From Aquariibacter albus (GTDB taxonomy: Bacteria > Pseudomonadota > Gammaproteobacteria > Burkholderiales > Burkholderiaceae_C), in the NCBI RefSeq assembly GCF_014145335.1, contig NZ_JACIVI010000002.1, positions 236,741 through 300,740 on the forward strand: 64,000 bases of DNA. Direction: 5' to 3'. Within the stretch, counting starts at the first letter, position 1, and each line of letters opens with the position of its first letter. The position numbers were made by a program, and so were the translations under genes. Of the stretch, positions 1-8,564 are shown piece by piece. The notes beneath the pieces are model-generated. The model made no database searches and had not been told where the DNA came from. It saw only the letters and a list, made by a program, of their open reading frames with translations.

Positions 1-177
1 GATCTCGTAGAAGCGGGTGCTGGGCGAGCCGGCCTTGACGCGGATCCAGTCGGGCTTCTTGAGCACCTCGGCCGGGACGACCTTGATGGGGATGCGGGCG
101 GTCTTGGCCTGGGACTTCTGCTTGGCCGTCGGGTCGTAGGCCGGCTGCTCGGGGGTCTCGGGCAGGAGGGTGTTCAT
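1..177 (-). CDS. lipA: Lipoyl synthase LipA, N-terminal part (gene runs off the window)
   Basis: Only the first 59 codons are present, starting at the ATG whose complement is 175-177. LipA is a radical-SAM enzyme that inserts two sulfurs into octanoyl groups on lipoate-dependent proteins. The visible part is the family's N-terminal extension, with a Lys-rich stretch, the [12 protein letters not shown] segment and the start of the auxiliary-cluster region. The cysteine motifs lie outside the window. It sits 30 bases downstream of lipB in the same direction, the usual lipB-lipA order, and is probably co-transcribed. Identification relies on this short segment plus its neighbour. Confidence 0.9.
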   Translation of the reverse strand, partial: MNTLLPETPEQPAYDPTAKQKSQAKTARIPIKVVPAEVLKKPDWIRVKAGSPSTRFYEI

Positions 178-207
178 CGGGAAAGGCTCCGGGTGGGGGC
201 GGGGGGC

Positions 208-939
208 TCAGTCGAGCTGCCGGATCAGGTGGGTGGCCAGGCTCCGGGCGACGGCGGCGGGATCGGCCGTGACGCCGAGGCTAGCAAGGTCGACTGTCTT
301 GAGGCCTACGTAGCCGCACGGATCGATGCGGCCGAAGGGCTCGAGGTCCAGGGCCACATTCAGCGCGACGCCGTGGTAGCTGCCCTGGCGGCTGATCTTC
401 AGGCCCAGGGCGGCGATCTTGCCCAGGCCGCGGAAGGGGTCCTCGCCCGGCGCGACCGGCTGAAGGCGGGCATGGCCGAAGGGATCGGCCAGCCGCACAT
501 AGAGGCCCGGGGCGCCGACCACGCGGTGCGCCGTCACGCCCAACTCGGCCAGCGTACGCAGCACGGCCTCCTCGATGCGGTGGACGAACTCCTTCACGAA
601 GTAGCCGCGCCGCCGCAGGTCGACCAGCGGATACGCCACCACCTGCCCGGGCCCGTGGTAGGTCACCTGGCCGCCGCGGTTGCTGGCCACCACCGGGATG
701 TCGCCGGCGGCCAGCACATGCTCGGCCCGGCCCGCCGTGCCCTGGGTGAAGACGGGCTCGTGCTCGACCAGCCAGAGTTCGTCGGGCGTGTCGGGCGTGC
801 GTGCGGCGGTGAAGGCCTGCATGGCCTCGGCGGTGTGCGGCCAGGGCACGCGGCCCCAGTCGCGCAGCTGCCAGCGGTGGCCGGCGGGGGAGGTCGGGCT
901 CGCCACGGCGGCGGGCAGGGCGGGCAGGGCGGTGTCCAT
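208..939 (-). CDS. lipB: Octanoyl-[acyl carrier protein]:protein N-octanoyltransferase LipB
   Basis: LipB moves octanoyl from acyl carrier protein to the lipoyl domains of cytoplasmic dehydrogenases, the first step of de novo lipoate synthesis. The 243-residue product has the family hallmarks: EHEPVFTQG near the N-terminus, [12 protein letters not shown], a [10 protein letters not shown] stretch, and the central [17 protein letters not shown] segment with its catalytic lysine, followed by HGVALNV. I chose the ATG at 939 because it gives a normal-length LipB; the open frame extends about 100 codons upstream but that part is not LipB-like. The partners dacA and the DUF493 gene, which precede lipB in many proteobacteria, are about 15 kb away here. 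Confidence 0.95.
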   Translation of the reverse strand: MDTALPALPAAVASPTSPAGHRWQLRDWGRVPWPHTAEAMQAFTAARTPDTPDELWLVEHEPVFTQGTAGRAEHVLAAGDIPVVASNRGGQVTYHGPGQVVAYPLVDLRRRGYFVKEFVHRIEEAVLRTLAELGVTAHRVVGAPGLYVRLADPFGHARLQPVAPGEDPFRGLGKIAALGLKISRQGSYHGVALNVALDLEPFGRIDPCGYVGLKTVDLASLGVTADPAAVARSLATHLIRQLD

Positions 940-965
940 GAGCCGCCGATTGTCGCCAGCCGGCG

Positions 966-1001
966 CTTGGCCGGGTGGGACCCCGCCCGTGCCGGGCCAA
1001 G
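966..1001. repeat. GC-rich inverted repeat in the divergent lipB / DUF4331 spacer
   Basis: CTTGGCC at 966-972 pairs with GGCCAAG at 995-1001, and GGGTGGG at 973-979 pairs with CCCGCCC at 982-988, with a six-base bulge on one side. It lies in the 163-base spacer between the divergent lipB and the DUF4331 gene. It could be a leader hairpin or an operator. No clear -35/-10 pair was seen beside it. Confidence 0.4.
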
Positions 1002-1102
1002 ACCGTACGTCGCACAAGGCCTTCGGACATCCGGCGGCCGGTCCCCGGCGTATGCCGGCGGGCTGCAGTCGACGAGCTGCGCATCCTCCAGGAGACACGA
1101 CC

Positions 1103-2695
1103 ATGACCCAGTTCTTCTCAGCGGGCCGTCTGGCCCTGCTCGGTGCCGCCCTGCTGGGGGCCGCCGGCCTCAGCCTGGCGTCCAGCCACCGGGAAGCGCC
1201 CTTCATCACGACCTCGCCCAAGGTCGATGGCACGGACTTCTACATGTTCCGCAGCTACGAGCCGGGTCGCGAAGGCTTCGTCACGCTCATCGCCAACTAC
1301 CTGCCGCTGCAGGATCCCTACGGCGGCCCGAACTACTTCTCGCTGGATCCGAACGCGCTCTACGAGATCCATGTCGACAACAACGGTGACGGCCGCGAGG
1401 ACCTGAGCTTCCAGTTCCGCTTCAGCACCCCGCTGGCCAATGCCGGCGCCGGCCAGACCCTGCGCATCGGGGGCGAAGGGGCCAACGGCCGCACGGTGTC
1501 GATCCCGCTGCGCCAGATCGGCGGCGTGGATGCCCAGGGCGGCACCCTCAGCTACACCGAGGGCTACACCATGACCCTGGTGCGCGGCGACCGTCGCAGC
1601 GGCACCCGCCAGGCCGTCAATGGCGGCAACACCTTCCCGAAGCCGGTCGACTACATCGGCGAGAAGACCCTCGGGAACGCCGAAGCCTACGAGAGCTACG
1701 CCAACGGCTTCGTCCGCAGCTTCACCGTGCCGGGCTGCAGCGCGCCGAATGCCAACCAGGCCAAGGTCTTCGTCGGCCAGCGCAAGGAGGCCTTCTCGGT
1801 CAACCTCGGCACCATCTTCGACTTGGTGAATGCGCCGGCCGCGGTCATCACCGACGAGAACAATGCCTCGGCCCTGGGCAAGTTCGGCGAGCTGGAGGAC
1901 AAGAACGTCACCTCCATCGCCATCGAAGTGCCGATCGCCTGCCTGACCCAGGGCAGCGAGCCGGTCATCGGCGCCTGGACCACCGCCAGCCTGCGCCAGG
2001 CCCGCCTGCTCAACGGCCGTCCGGCCTCGGGCCTGCAGGCCAGCGAGAAGATCGGCGGCGCCTGGGTGCAGGTCTCGCGCCTGGGCATGCCCCTGGTCAA
2101 TGAAGTGGTCATCGGCCTGCGCGACAAGGACAAGTTCAACGCCACCAAGCCGATCGACGATGCCAGCCGCTTCGCCGACTACGTGACGCACCCGACGCTG
2201 CCGGCCTTGATCGAAGCCCTGTTCAGCGCTCCGGCGCCGACCAACTTCCCGCGCACCGACCTCGTCACCGCCTTCCTGACCGGCCTGCCCGGCATCAACC
2301 GGCCGAACAACAGCGCGACGACGGCCCGGCCGCTGACCGAGATGCTGCGGCTGAACACCACGACCCCGGCCACCCCCGTCGCCTCGCAGAACCCGCTGGG
2401 TGTGCTCGCCGGTGATGCTGCGGGCTTCCCCAACGGCCGCCGCCTGGGCGACGACGTGGTCGATGCCTCGCTGCGCGTGGCCATGGGTGCGCTGTGCGTC
2501 GCCACCGGCGACATGGACGCGCTGGGTGTCGGCTGCCGGCCCTCGGACGCACCGGCCGGTGCCGTGCCCTTCGTCGATGCGGTGCGGGCCTCGGCCACGG
2601 ACTTCAAGTCGGCCTTCCCCTACCTGAACACCCCGCTGCCGGGTGCGCGTTCGCCGGAAACGGTCGCGGCCCCCACGGCCGCCCGGGCCCGCTGA
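1103..2695 (+). CDS. DUF4331 family exported protein
   Basis: The 530-residue protein opens with a cleavable signal peptide (about residues 1-24, ending [11 protein letters not shown]). The DUF4331 signature follows: SHREAP, then a TDFYMF segment and a VDNNGDG(R)ED motif typical of the family. The role of DUF4331 proteins is unknown; they are extracytoplasmic. The ATG at 1103 has a purine-rich site (AGGAG) about eight bases upstream. The gene is followed after 12 bases by a small lipoprotein, then TPR and HupE/UreJ-like genes, suggesting one transcription unit. The family call is confident; function is unassigned. Confidence 0.85.
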   Translation: MTQFFSAGRLALLGAALLGAAGLSLASSHREAPFITTSPKVDGTDFYMFRSYEPGREGFVTLIANYLPLQDPYGGPNYFSLDPNALYEIHVDNNGDGREDLSFQFRFSTPLANAGAGQTLRIGGEGANGRTVSIPLRQIGGVDAQGGTLSYTEGYTMTLVRGDRRSGTRQAVNGGNTFPKPVDYIGEKTLGNAEAYESYANGFVRSFTVPGCSAPNANQAKVFVGQRKEAFSVNLGTIFDLVNAPAAVITDENNASALGKFGELEDKNVTSIAIEVPIACLTQGSEPVIGAWTTASLRQARLLNGRPASGLQASEKIGGAWVQVSRLGMPLVNEVVIGLRDKDKFNATKPIDDASRFADYVTHPTLPALIEALFSAPAPTNFPRTDLVTAFLTGLPGINRPNNSATTARPLTEMLRLNTTTPATPVASQNPLGVLAGDAAGFPNGRRLGDDVVDASLRVAMGALCVATGDMDALGVGCRPSDAPAGAVPFVDAVRASATDFKSAFPYLNTPLPGARSPETVAAPTAARAR

Positions 2696-2707
2696 GGAGG
2701 GACGACC

Positions 2708-2959
2708 ATGCACTCCACCTCCTCCTCCCTGCGCCTTGCGGCGCCGCTCCTGGTCCTGATGCTCGCGGCCTGCGGCGGCGGCGGCGGGGGCGATCTCAGC
2801 GTGGCCGAGGCCGTCCGCAGCGGCAGCCCGACCGTGTTCACGGCCTTCGTCGCCGACGAGGCCGAGCGCAGCCCGGAGAGCACCGAGCCGCTGTCGCTGG
2901 ACAGCGTGGTCGATGAGCTGCCGCCGACCAGCGAGACCGAGGAACCGCGCGAGCTCTGA
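2708..2959 (+). CDS. Small predicted lipoprotein
   Basis: An 83-residue protein with a Gly-rich start to its mature part and an acidic tail. Residues 1-21 form a signal peptide ending in the lipobox LAAC, followed by a run of six glycines. This is the usual pattern of an outer-membrane lipoprotein tethered by a flexible linker. The remainder is rich in Glu, Asp and Ser and matches nothing I recognise. It starts 12 bases after the DUF4331 gene with an AGGAGGGACGACC ribosome-binding region, so the two are probably translated from one mRNA. Confidence 0.7.
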   Translation: MHSTSSSLRLAAPLLVLMLAACGGGGGGDLSVAEAVRSGSPTVFTAFVADEAERSPESTEPLSLDSVVDELPPTSETEEPREL

Positions 2960-3098
2960 GCCCGTGCGTCCCTGCCCCGGGGCCGCTCACCCTGCCGGGT
3001 GGCCGGCCCCGGGGCGCCTTCGCTGCGGGCCCTCCGCTGGCCCGGCTCCTGCAAGAGGGCCTGCTACCGTGGGCCTTCCCGGTCTGCCCCCCTCGTCG

Positions 3099-4370
3099 AT
3101 GCACCTGATCCGCCTTCCGCTGCTGCTGCTCGCCTGCCTGCTGCTGCCCCCGCATGCCGCGGCGGCCGAGGCCCGGGCCCGGCCTTTCGTGCCGGCCGAC
3201 CCCGAGCAGGTCGTCGCCCGGGTGCAGAGCACGCGGGCCGAGGCGGGACGGCCCGGCCTGCGCGGCCTGCGCCAGGGCTGGCGCCGGGCGCCGGAGGACC
3301 CGCGCGCCGTGCTGGCCTTCGTGCAGGCGGCGCTGCAACAGGCCCGGCGCGATGGGGACCCGCGCCATCTCGGCGAAGCCGAGGCCGCCCTCGGCCCCTG
3401 GGCCGTGGCCGCCGCACCGCCCCCCGAAATCCGCCTCTGGCGGGCCACCGTGCGCCAGGCCCAGCATGATTTCGTGGGCGCGCTCGACGATCTCGCGCAC
3501 CTGACCGGCCCCGCCGCCCGCGAGCTGCCGCCGGCCCTGCGCGCCGTCGCCGAGCTGCAGCAGGCCGCCGTGCTTCAGGTGCAGGGCCGCTACCTCGACG
3601 CCGCTCCGCATTGCGAGGCCCTGCTCGATCCCGGCCTGGCCCGGCCGGGCAGCGAGGCCGGTCTGGCCGGGGCGGCCTGCCTGGCCGAGCTGTCCACCCT
3701 CACGGGCCCGCCCGGTCCCGGCCGCGAGGTGCTGGCCCGGCTCGATGCCGGGGAGCGCGGCCCGGCCTGGCTGGCTCTGCTGCGGGCCGAGGCGGCCGAG
3801 CGGGCGGGCGAGGTCGACGAGGCCCTGCGCCTTTACCGTCGTGCGCTGGCCACCCAGCCCGAGGTCTACGTCCGCGTGGCGCTGGCCGATGCCCTGATCG
3901 ACCGGGGCCGCTGGGACGAGGTGCTGGCCCTGCTCGCCGACGCGCCCGCGGCCGAGGCCCTGCTGCTGCGCCGCGCCCGTGCCGAGCAGCAGCTGCGCCG
4001 CCCCGAGGCCCGCGAGACCCTGGCGCGGCTGCGCGCCACCCTCGACGCCCAGGCCCTGCGCGAGGACCGGGGCCACGCCCGCGAGGCCGCCTGGCATGCC
4101 CTGCACCTGCTGCGCGACCCCGCCGCGGCCCTGGCCCTGGCCGAGCAGAACTGGCGCCAGCAGCGCGAGCCGATCGATGCCCGCCTGCTGATCGAGGCGG
4201 CCACCGCGGCCGCCCGCCCGGCCGCCGCCGAGCCGGTGCGCCGCTTCCTGCGCGAGACCGGCCTGCAGGACCGGCGCCTGCTCGTCGCCCTGGCCGCGCT
4301 GGACGCGGCCGAGCACCGCCGCGCGGCGGCCCCCCCGGCCGCCTCGGCGACCCCGGAGGCCCGTCGATGA
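3099..4370 (+). CDS. Exported TPR-like repeat protein
   Basis: A 423-residue, Ala/Arg/Leu-rich protein. Residues 1-22 look like a signal peptide ending AAAAEA. The rest consists of helical repeats of TPR character: helix pairs with repeated ALA.A and EVDEALRLYRRAL-type segments around residues 245-290. No catalytic motif is visible. The start at 3099 was chosen because it gives the signal peptide; the frame is open further upstream. The stop overlaps the next gene's start (ATGA), so it is translationally coupled to the HupE/UreJ-like gene. It is probably a periplasmic scaffold for this cluster. Confidence 0.65.
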   Translation: MHLIRLPLLLLACLLLPPHAAAAEARARPFVPADPEQVVARVQSTRAEAGRPGLRGLRQGWRRAPEDPRAVLAFVQAALQQARRDGDPRHLGEAEAALGPWAVAAAPPPEIRLWRATVRQAQHDFVGALDDLAHLTGPAARELPPALRAVAELQQAAVLQVQGRYLDAAPHCEALLDPGLARPGSEAGLAGAACLAELSTLTGPPGPGREVLARLDAGERGPAWLALLRAEAAERAGEVDEALRLYRRALATQPEVYVRVALADALIDRGRWDEVLALLADAPAAEALLLRRARAEQQLRRPEARETLARLRATLDAQALREDRGHAREAAWHALHLLRDPAAALALAEQNWRQQREPIDARLLIEAATAAARPAAAEPVRRFLRETGLQDRRLLVALAALDAAEHRRAAAPPAASATPEARR

Positions 4371-5509
4371 GCGCCGGCCGCCTGCTGCGCGCACTGGCCG
4401 CGCTGCTGCTCGCGCTGGGCAGCTGGGGTCCGGCCACGGCCCACCAGCCCAGCGACAGCCTGCTCGAACTGCGTGTGCAGGGCGAGCGGATCGAGCTGGC
4501 CTGGGACATCGCGCTGAAGGACCTCGACGCCGAGCTGGACCTCGATGCCGACGAGGACGGCCAGCTGCGCTGGCGCGAGGTGCTGGCCCGCTGGCCCGAC
4601 ATCGAGGCCCTGGCCGCCGCCGGCCTGCGCGTGGGCCCGTCCGGCGGCGAAGCCTGCACCGGCCTGCGCGGCCTCAGGCCGCAGCTGATCGAGCACGGGT
4701 CCGGGCCGCATGTCGCGCTGCGCGCGCAGCTGGACTGCGGCCGGCCGCCGGAGCGCCTGCAGATCGCCTACACCCTGTTCGCCGGCAGCGACCCGCGCCA
4801 CCGCGGCCTGCTGCGCCTGCAGGGCGCCGATGCGGAACACGCCCTGTCGGCCGTGCTCAACCCGCGCGAGCCGGCCCGCGACTTCGCGCTGGCGGCCGGC
4901 CATGCCCCGGGCTTTGCGGCCTTCGTGGTCGAGGGCATCTGGCACATCGCGATCGGCTTCGACCACATCCTCTTCCTCGTCGCGCTGCTGTTGGTCTGCG
5001 TGCTGCGCTGGGACGGCCGGGCCTGGCAGCCGGCGACCGCGCCCCGCGCGGCCGTGGCCGAGGTCCTGCGCATCGTCACCGCCTTCACCGTCGCGCACTC
5101 GATCACCCTGAGCCTGGCGGCCACCGGCGTGCTGGCCCCGCCGAGCCGCTGGGTCGAGGCCGGCATCGCCGCCAGCGTGCTGCTGGCGGCGCTGAACAAT
5201 CTGCGGCCGCTGGTGCAGGGGCCGCGGCGCTGGATGCTGGTCGCGGCCTTCGGCCTGGTCCATGGCTTCGGCTTTGCCAACGTGCTGCAGGACTTGGGCC
5301 TGCGCCAGGGCGAGCTGCTGGCCCCGCTGTTCGGCTTCAACCTCGGGGTCGAGCTCGGCCAGCTGCTGGGCGTGGCCCTGTTGCTGCCGCTGGCCTGGGC
5401 GCTGCGGGGCCGGGCCGTCTACCGGCGCGGCGTGGTGGGCGGCGGCTCGCTGCTGATCGCGGCCCTGGCGGCCTACTGGTTCATCGAACGGGCCTTCGAG
5501 CTGGGATGA
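4367..5509 (+). CDS. HupE/UreJ-like integral membrane protein
   Basis: The 380-residue protein has a signal peptide (ending ATAHQPSDS), an N-terminal extracytoplasmic domain to about residue 180, then about six membrane segments. The membrane half carries the family hallmarks: HIAIGFDHILF (His-x5-Asp-His), VAHSITLS and GLVHGFGFA. HupE/UreJ proteins are nickel or cobalt permeases or accessory proteins of hydrogenase and urease systems. This longer two-domain subgroup is common beside TonB receptors and is uncharacterised. The gene overlaps both neighbours by four bases. A metal-transport role is inferred from the conserved histidines; no hydrogenase or urease genes are in the window. Confidence 0.8.
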   Translation: MSAGRLLRALAALLLALGSWGPATAHQPSDSLLELRVQGERIELAWDIALKDLDAELDLDADEDGQLRWREVLARWPDIEALAAAGLRVGPSGGEACTGLRGLRPQLIEHGSGPHVALRAQLDCGRPPERLQIAYTLFAGSDPRHRGLLRLQGADAEHALSAVLNPREPARDFALAAGHAPGFAAFVVEGIWHIAIGFDHILFLVALLLVCVLRWDGRAWQPATAPRAAVAEVLRIVTAFTVAHSITLSLAATGVLAPPSRWVEAGIAASVLLAALNNLRPLVQGPRRWMLVAAFGLVHGFGFANVLQDLGLRQGELLAPLFGFNLGVELGQLLGVALLLPLAWALRGRAVYRRGVVGGGSLLIAALAAYWFIERAFELG

Positions 5510-6030
5510 ATCCGTCGCGCCGCGCCCGCCCCAGCTGCCTGCTGCCGCTCCTGGCCCTGCTGCTGGTCGCGATCGTCCTGCAGGCCCTGGGGCTGGCCAG
5601 CCGGCACGGTGCGCTGCATGGCCTGCACCTGCACCTGCCTCTGGAACAGCCTCCCGATCCGGCCTCCGTCCCGGCCCAGGCCGGGGCGGGCGAGCTGCCC
5701 CTGCCCAGCCTGAGCTGGCCGCCCGGCCCGGACCGCCCGGCGCTCGCCCGCGAGATCGGCGACGACCAGACCCAGGCCCATGCCCAGGCCCACGCCCAGG
5801 GCCTGGCCGACCACCGCCACGCGCTGCAGCAGCGCGACTGGCTGGGACTGGGTTCGGACAGCGGCGAGGACGGCCGCTCGACCAGCCCCGTCTGGCATCC
5901 CCCGCAGGCCGGACCCGGCCCGCTTGCGGCCGCGCCCGGGGTGGCGCTGCGCCGCGGGCCGTCCCCAGCGGAAGCCTGGGCCGACTGGCGGCAGGCGCCG
6001 CCGCAGCGTCCCCCACGCGCGCCGGCCTGA
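5506..6030 (+). CDS. Membrane-anchored His-rich small protein
   Basis: A 174-residue protein of no family I recognise. Residues 10-30 form one hydrophobic segment (signal anchor or uncleaved signal). Beyond it the chain is rich in His, Gln, Ala and Pro, with an HGLHLHL cluster near residue 40 and an alternating AHAQAHAQ stretch near residue 90. Such spacing could bind a transition metal. It starts inside the stop of the HupE/UreJ-like gene (ATGA overlap) and ends just before a strong hairpin. A metal-chaperone role is inference from composition and location only. Confidence 0.55.
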   Translation: MNPSRRARPSCLLPLLALLLVAIVLQALGLASRHGALHGLHLHLPLEQPPDPASVPAQAGAGELPLPSLSWPPGPDRPALAREIGDDQTQAHAQAHAQGLADHRHALQQRDWLGLGSDSGEDGRSTSPVWHPPQAGPGPLAAAPGVALRRGPSPAEAWADWRQAPPQRPPRAPA

Positions 6031-6035
6031 GTGCC

Positions 6036-6056
6036 GCCGCCGCACGATGCGGCGGC
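6036..6056 (+). terminator. Perfect 9-bp hairpin between His-rich gene and TonB receptor
   Basis: GCCGCCGCA (6036-6044), a CGA loop, and its exact complement TGCGGCGGC (6048-6056) begin five bases after a stop codon. The following TCCTTCGTC is only weakly T-rich, so this may act as an attenuator or mRNA-end stabiliser rather than a full terminator. Confidence 0.5.
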
Positions 6057-6150
6057 TCCTTCGTCCGGGCCGAGGTCTCGCCGTGAGGCGGGCCGGCCCG
6101 GAGATCGCTGCTGCTGTCGGCCGGCCCTGCCCGGCCGGGGAATGCCCGCC

Positions 6151-8343
6151 ATGTCCTGTTCCGTCCCTCGTCTTCGCCCGGCCCCGTGCCGTGGCGGCCT
6201 CCGGCCGTCCGTGGCCCGGCCCCCCGCCGGTCCGGCGCGTTCCGCCTGCCTCGGCATCCTGCTCGCCGCCTTGCTGCCTGGGCCCGTCGCGGCCCAGGTC
6301 CCGCCTCCGCCGGCCGCCTCGGCCAGCCTGCCGGCCGTGCAGCTGGAGGGCCACTACGAAGCCACCACCGGCCAGGGCGATGCCGCCAGCGCCGGCACCG
6401 TCACCCGGCGCCTGATCGCGAACCGGCCGGTGCAGCGGCCGGCCGAGGTGCTGGAGTTCGTGCCGGGCCTGGTCGTCACCCAGCATTCGGGCGACGGCAA
6501 GGCCAACCAGTACTTCCTGCGCGGCTTCAACCTCGACCACGGCACCGACTTCGCGACCTTCGTCGATGGCATGCCGGTCAATGCCGTCAGCCATGCCCAT
6601 GGCCAGGGCTACACCGACCTGAACTTCCTGATCCCCGAGCTGGTCCGCCGCATCGACTACCGCAAGGGCCCCTATGCCGCCGAGGATGGCGACTTCGCCA
6701 GCGCCGGCAGCGCCCGCATCGTGCTGCTCGACCGCCTGGACCACGGCTTCGCCAGCGTCACCCTGGGCCCGGACGGCTACCGCCGCCTGCTGGCGGCCGA
6801 CAGCGTCGAAGGCCCGGGCGGCCACTGGCTGGCCGCCGCCGAAGGCTTCATGACCGATGGGCCCTGGACGGTGCCCCAGCGTCTGCGCAAGTCCAGCCTG
6901 CTGCTGCGCCATCGCGGCGGCACGCCGGGCCTGGGCTGGCGCCTCGGCCTGATGCACTACGACAACCGCTGGACGGCGACCGACCAGATCCCCGCCCGCG
7001 CAGTGGCCGAGGGCCGGCTCGGCCGCTTCGACAGCCTGGATCCCAGCAGCGGCGGCCGCACCGAGCGCTTCAGCCTGAATGCCGGTCTCGACGGCGAGAC
7101 CGCCGACGGCGACTGGCAGCTCAGCGCCTACTGGATCCGCTCGCGCCTGAACCTGTGGTCGAACTTCACCTACGCGCTGGATGCCCCCACGGCCGGCGAT
7201 CAGTTCGAGCAGGCCGAGCGCCGCCAGACCCTGGGCGGCGAGGCCCGCCGCAGCTGGGCCTTCACGGCCGGTGGCCGGGCGCAGCGCCTGAGCCTGGGCG
7301 GCCAGATCCGCCACGACCGGCTCGACCCGGTCGGCCTCTACCGCACGGTGGAACGCCAGCGCCTGAGGACCACGGCCGAGAGCGAGCTTGACCAGACGAT
7401 CGGCGGCCTGCATGCCGAGCTGGCCACCGTCTGGAGCCCGCGCTTTCGCAGCGTGCTCGGCCTGCGCCACGACCGCGCGCAGTTCGACGTGGCGCGCAGC
7501 AGCGTGCCCGAGAACACCGGTCGCGCCCGCGACCAGCAGACCAGCCCCAAGCTCGCGCTGATCTGGGGGCCCTGGGCCGGCCTGGCCGACAGCGAGCTCT
7601 TCCTGAACGCCGGGCGCGGCTTCCACAGCAACGATGCGCGCGGCACCGTGGCCCGGATCGACCCCGTCAGCGGCGACCCCGTCGAACGCGTGCCCGGCCT
7701 GGTGGCCAGCCGGGGGACCGAGATCGGCTGGCGCGGCCAGCCCCTGGCGGGCCAGCAGACGGCCCTGGTGCTCTGGACCCTCAGGCTAGATTCCGAACTG
7801 GTCTACATCGGCGACGCCGGCACCACCGAGGCCCTGGGCGCCAGCCGCCGCCGCGGCCTGGAGCTGAACCACCACGGCCGGCTCGAAGGCTGGACGATCC
7901 TCGGCACACCGGGCCGCGACTGGCTGATCGACCTGGACCTGGCCTGGAGCCGTGCCCGCTTCGAGCGCGCGCCGGCCGGCGCCGACCATGTGCCGGGCGC
8001 GGCCAACCGGGTGGCCTCCTTCGGCCTGGGCTGGGCGCCCGAGGGCGGGCCCTGGCAGGCCCAGTTCCAGCTGCGCCACATCGGCCCGCGCGACCTGACG
8101 GAGGACGGCCGCCAGCGCTCGGCCTCGACCACCCTGGGCAGCCTGCGCCTGGGCTGGCAAGCCCACCGCGCGCTGCGCCTGGGCCTGGACGTCTTCAACC
8201 TCTTCGACCGCAAGGCCAGCGACATCGACTACGTCTACACCTCGCGCCTGCCCGGCGAGCCGGCGGCCGGGGTGGAAGGCCGGCATTTCCATCCGGTCGA
8301 GCCGCGCAGCCTGCGGCTGACGGCGACGCTGCGCTGGGACTGA
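6151..8343 (+). CDS. TonB-dependent outer-membrane receptor, substrate unknown
   Basis: The 730-residue protein has a signal peptide (ending GPVAAQVPPP). A plug domain follows to about residue 170, containing VLEFVPGLVVTQHSGDGKA, YFLRGF and DGMPVN motifs, then a 22-strand-type barrel ending in an aromatic-containing C-terminus (ATLRWD). TonB receptors import siderophores, cobalamin, metals or sugars across the outer membrane. The ATG at 6151 was chosen because GGGGAA lies eight bases upstream and the signal peptide then has normal length. No Fur box is visible in its leader, unlike the next receptor. Its place after the HupE/UreJ-like and His-rich genes suggests a nickel, cobalt or copper complex as substrate, which is inference. 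Confidence 0.88.
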   Translation: MSCSVPRLRPAPCRGGLRPSVARPPAGPARSACLGILLAALLPGPVAAQVPPPPAASASLPAVQLEGHYEATTGQGDAASAGTVTRRLIANRPVQRPAEVLEFVPGLVVTQHSGDGKANQYFLRGFNLDHGTDFATFVDGMPVNAVSHAHGQGYTDLNFLIPELVRRIDYRKGPYAAEDGDFASAGSARIVLLDRLDHGFASVTLGPDGYRRLLAADSVEGPGGHWLAAAEGFMTDGPWTVPQRLRKSSLLLRHRGGTPGLGWRLGLMHYDNRWTATDQIPARAVAEGRLGRFDSLDPSSGGRTERFSLNAGLDGETADGDWQLSAYWIRSRLNLWSNFTYALDAPTAGDQFEQAERRQTLGGEARRSWAFTAGGRAQRLSLGGQIRHDRLDPVGLYRTVERQRLRTTAESELDQTIGGLHAELATVWSPRFRSVLGLRHDRAQFDVARSSVPENTGRARDQQTSPKLALIWGPWAGLADSELFLNAGRGFHSNDARGTVARIDPVSGDPVERVPGLVASRGTEIGWRGQPLAGQQTALVLWTLRLDSELVYIGDAGTTEALGASRRRGLELNHHGRLEGWTILGTPGRDWLIDLDLAWSRARFERAPAGADHVPGAANRVASFGLGWAPEGGPWQAQFQLRHIGPRDLTEDGRQRSASTTLGSLRLGWQAHRALRLGLDVFNLFDRKASDIDYVYTSRLPGEPAAGVEGRHFHPVEPRSLRLTATLRWD

Positions 8344-8355
8344 GGCCCGTGTCGC

Positions 8356-8383
8356 CCCGGCGCCCACCGGCCGGGGCGCCGGG
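8356..8383 (+). terminator. GC-rich hairpin after the first TonB receptor gene
   Basis: CCCGGCGCCC (8356-8365) and its exact complement GGGCGCCGGG (8374-8383) enclose an eight-base loop 13 bases after the stop codon. There is no T-run, but the stem is strong and it separates this unit from the Fur-controlled operon. Confidence 0.5.
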
Positions 8384-8406
8384 CCTGCTGTCCGTCCGGG
8401 CTTCCC

Positions 8407-8444
8407 TTGACAGACGCTTCTAATTAAGAATAATTCTCATTATC
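8407..8444 (+). promoter_or_regulatory. Fur box overlapping a sigma-70-type promoter of the heme operon
   Basis: TTGACA (8407-8412) is followed after 16 bases by AATAAT (8429-8434). The 19 bases at 8426-8444 match 14 of 19 positions of the Fur consensus (GATAATGATAATCATTATC), with a perfect TCATTATC right half. This AT-rich patch stands out in the GC-rich surroundings. Fur with Fe(II) bound here would block RNA polymerase, so the heme genes should be induced by iron limitation. The leader to the receptor start is about 120 bases. Confidence 0.85.
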
Positions 8445-8564
8445 TTGGTCGGCCGCGCTGCGGTCCGATCCCCTCCCCCCCGACCTCAGCCAGCTGAACG
8501 GCGCACGAAGAGTCCTTCGTCGCCTGCCCGCCGAGTCGCTGCCCCGGCGCTGCCGGCTGACGTC

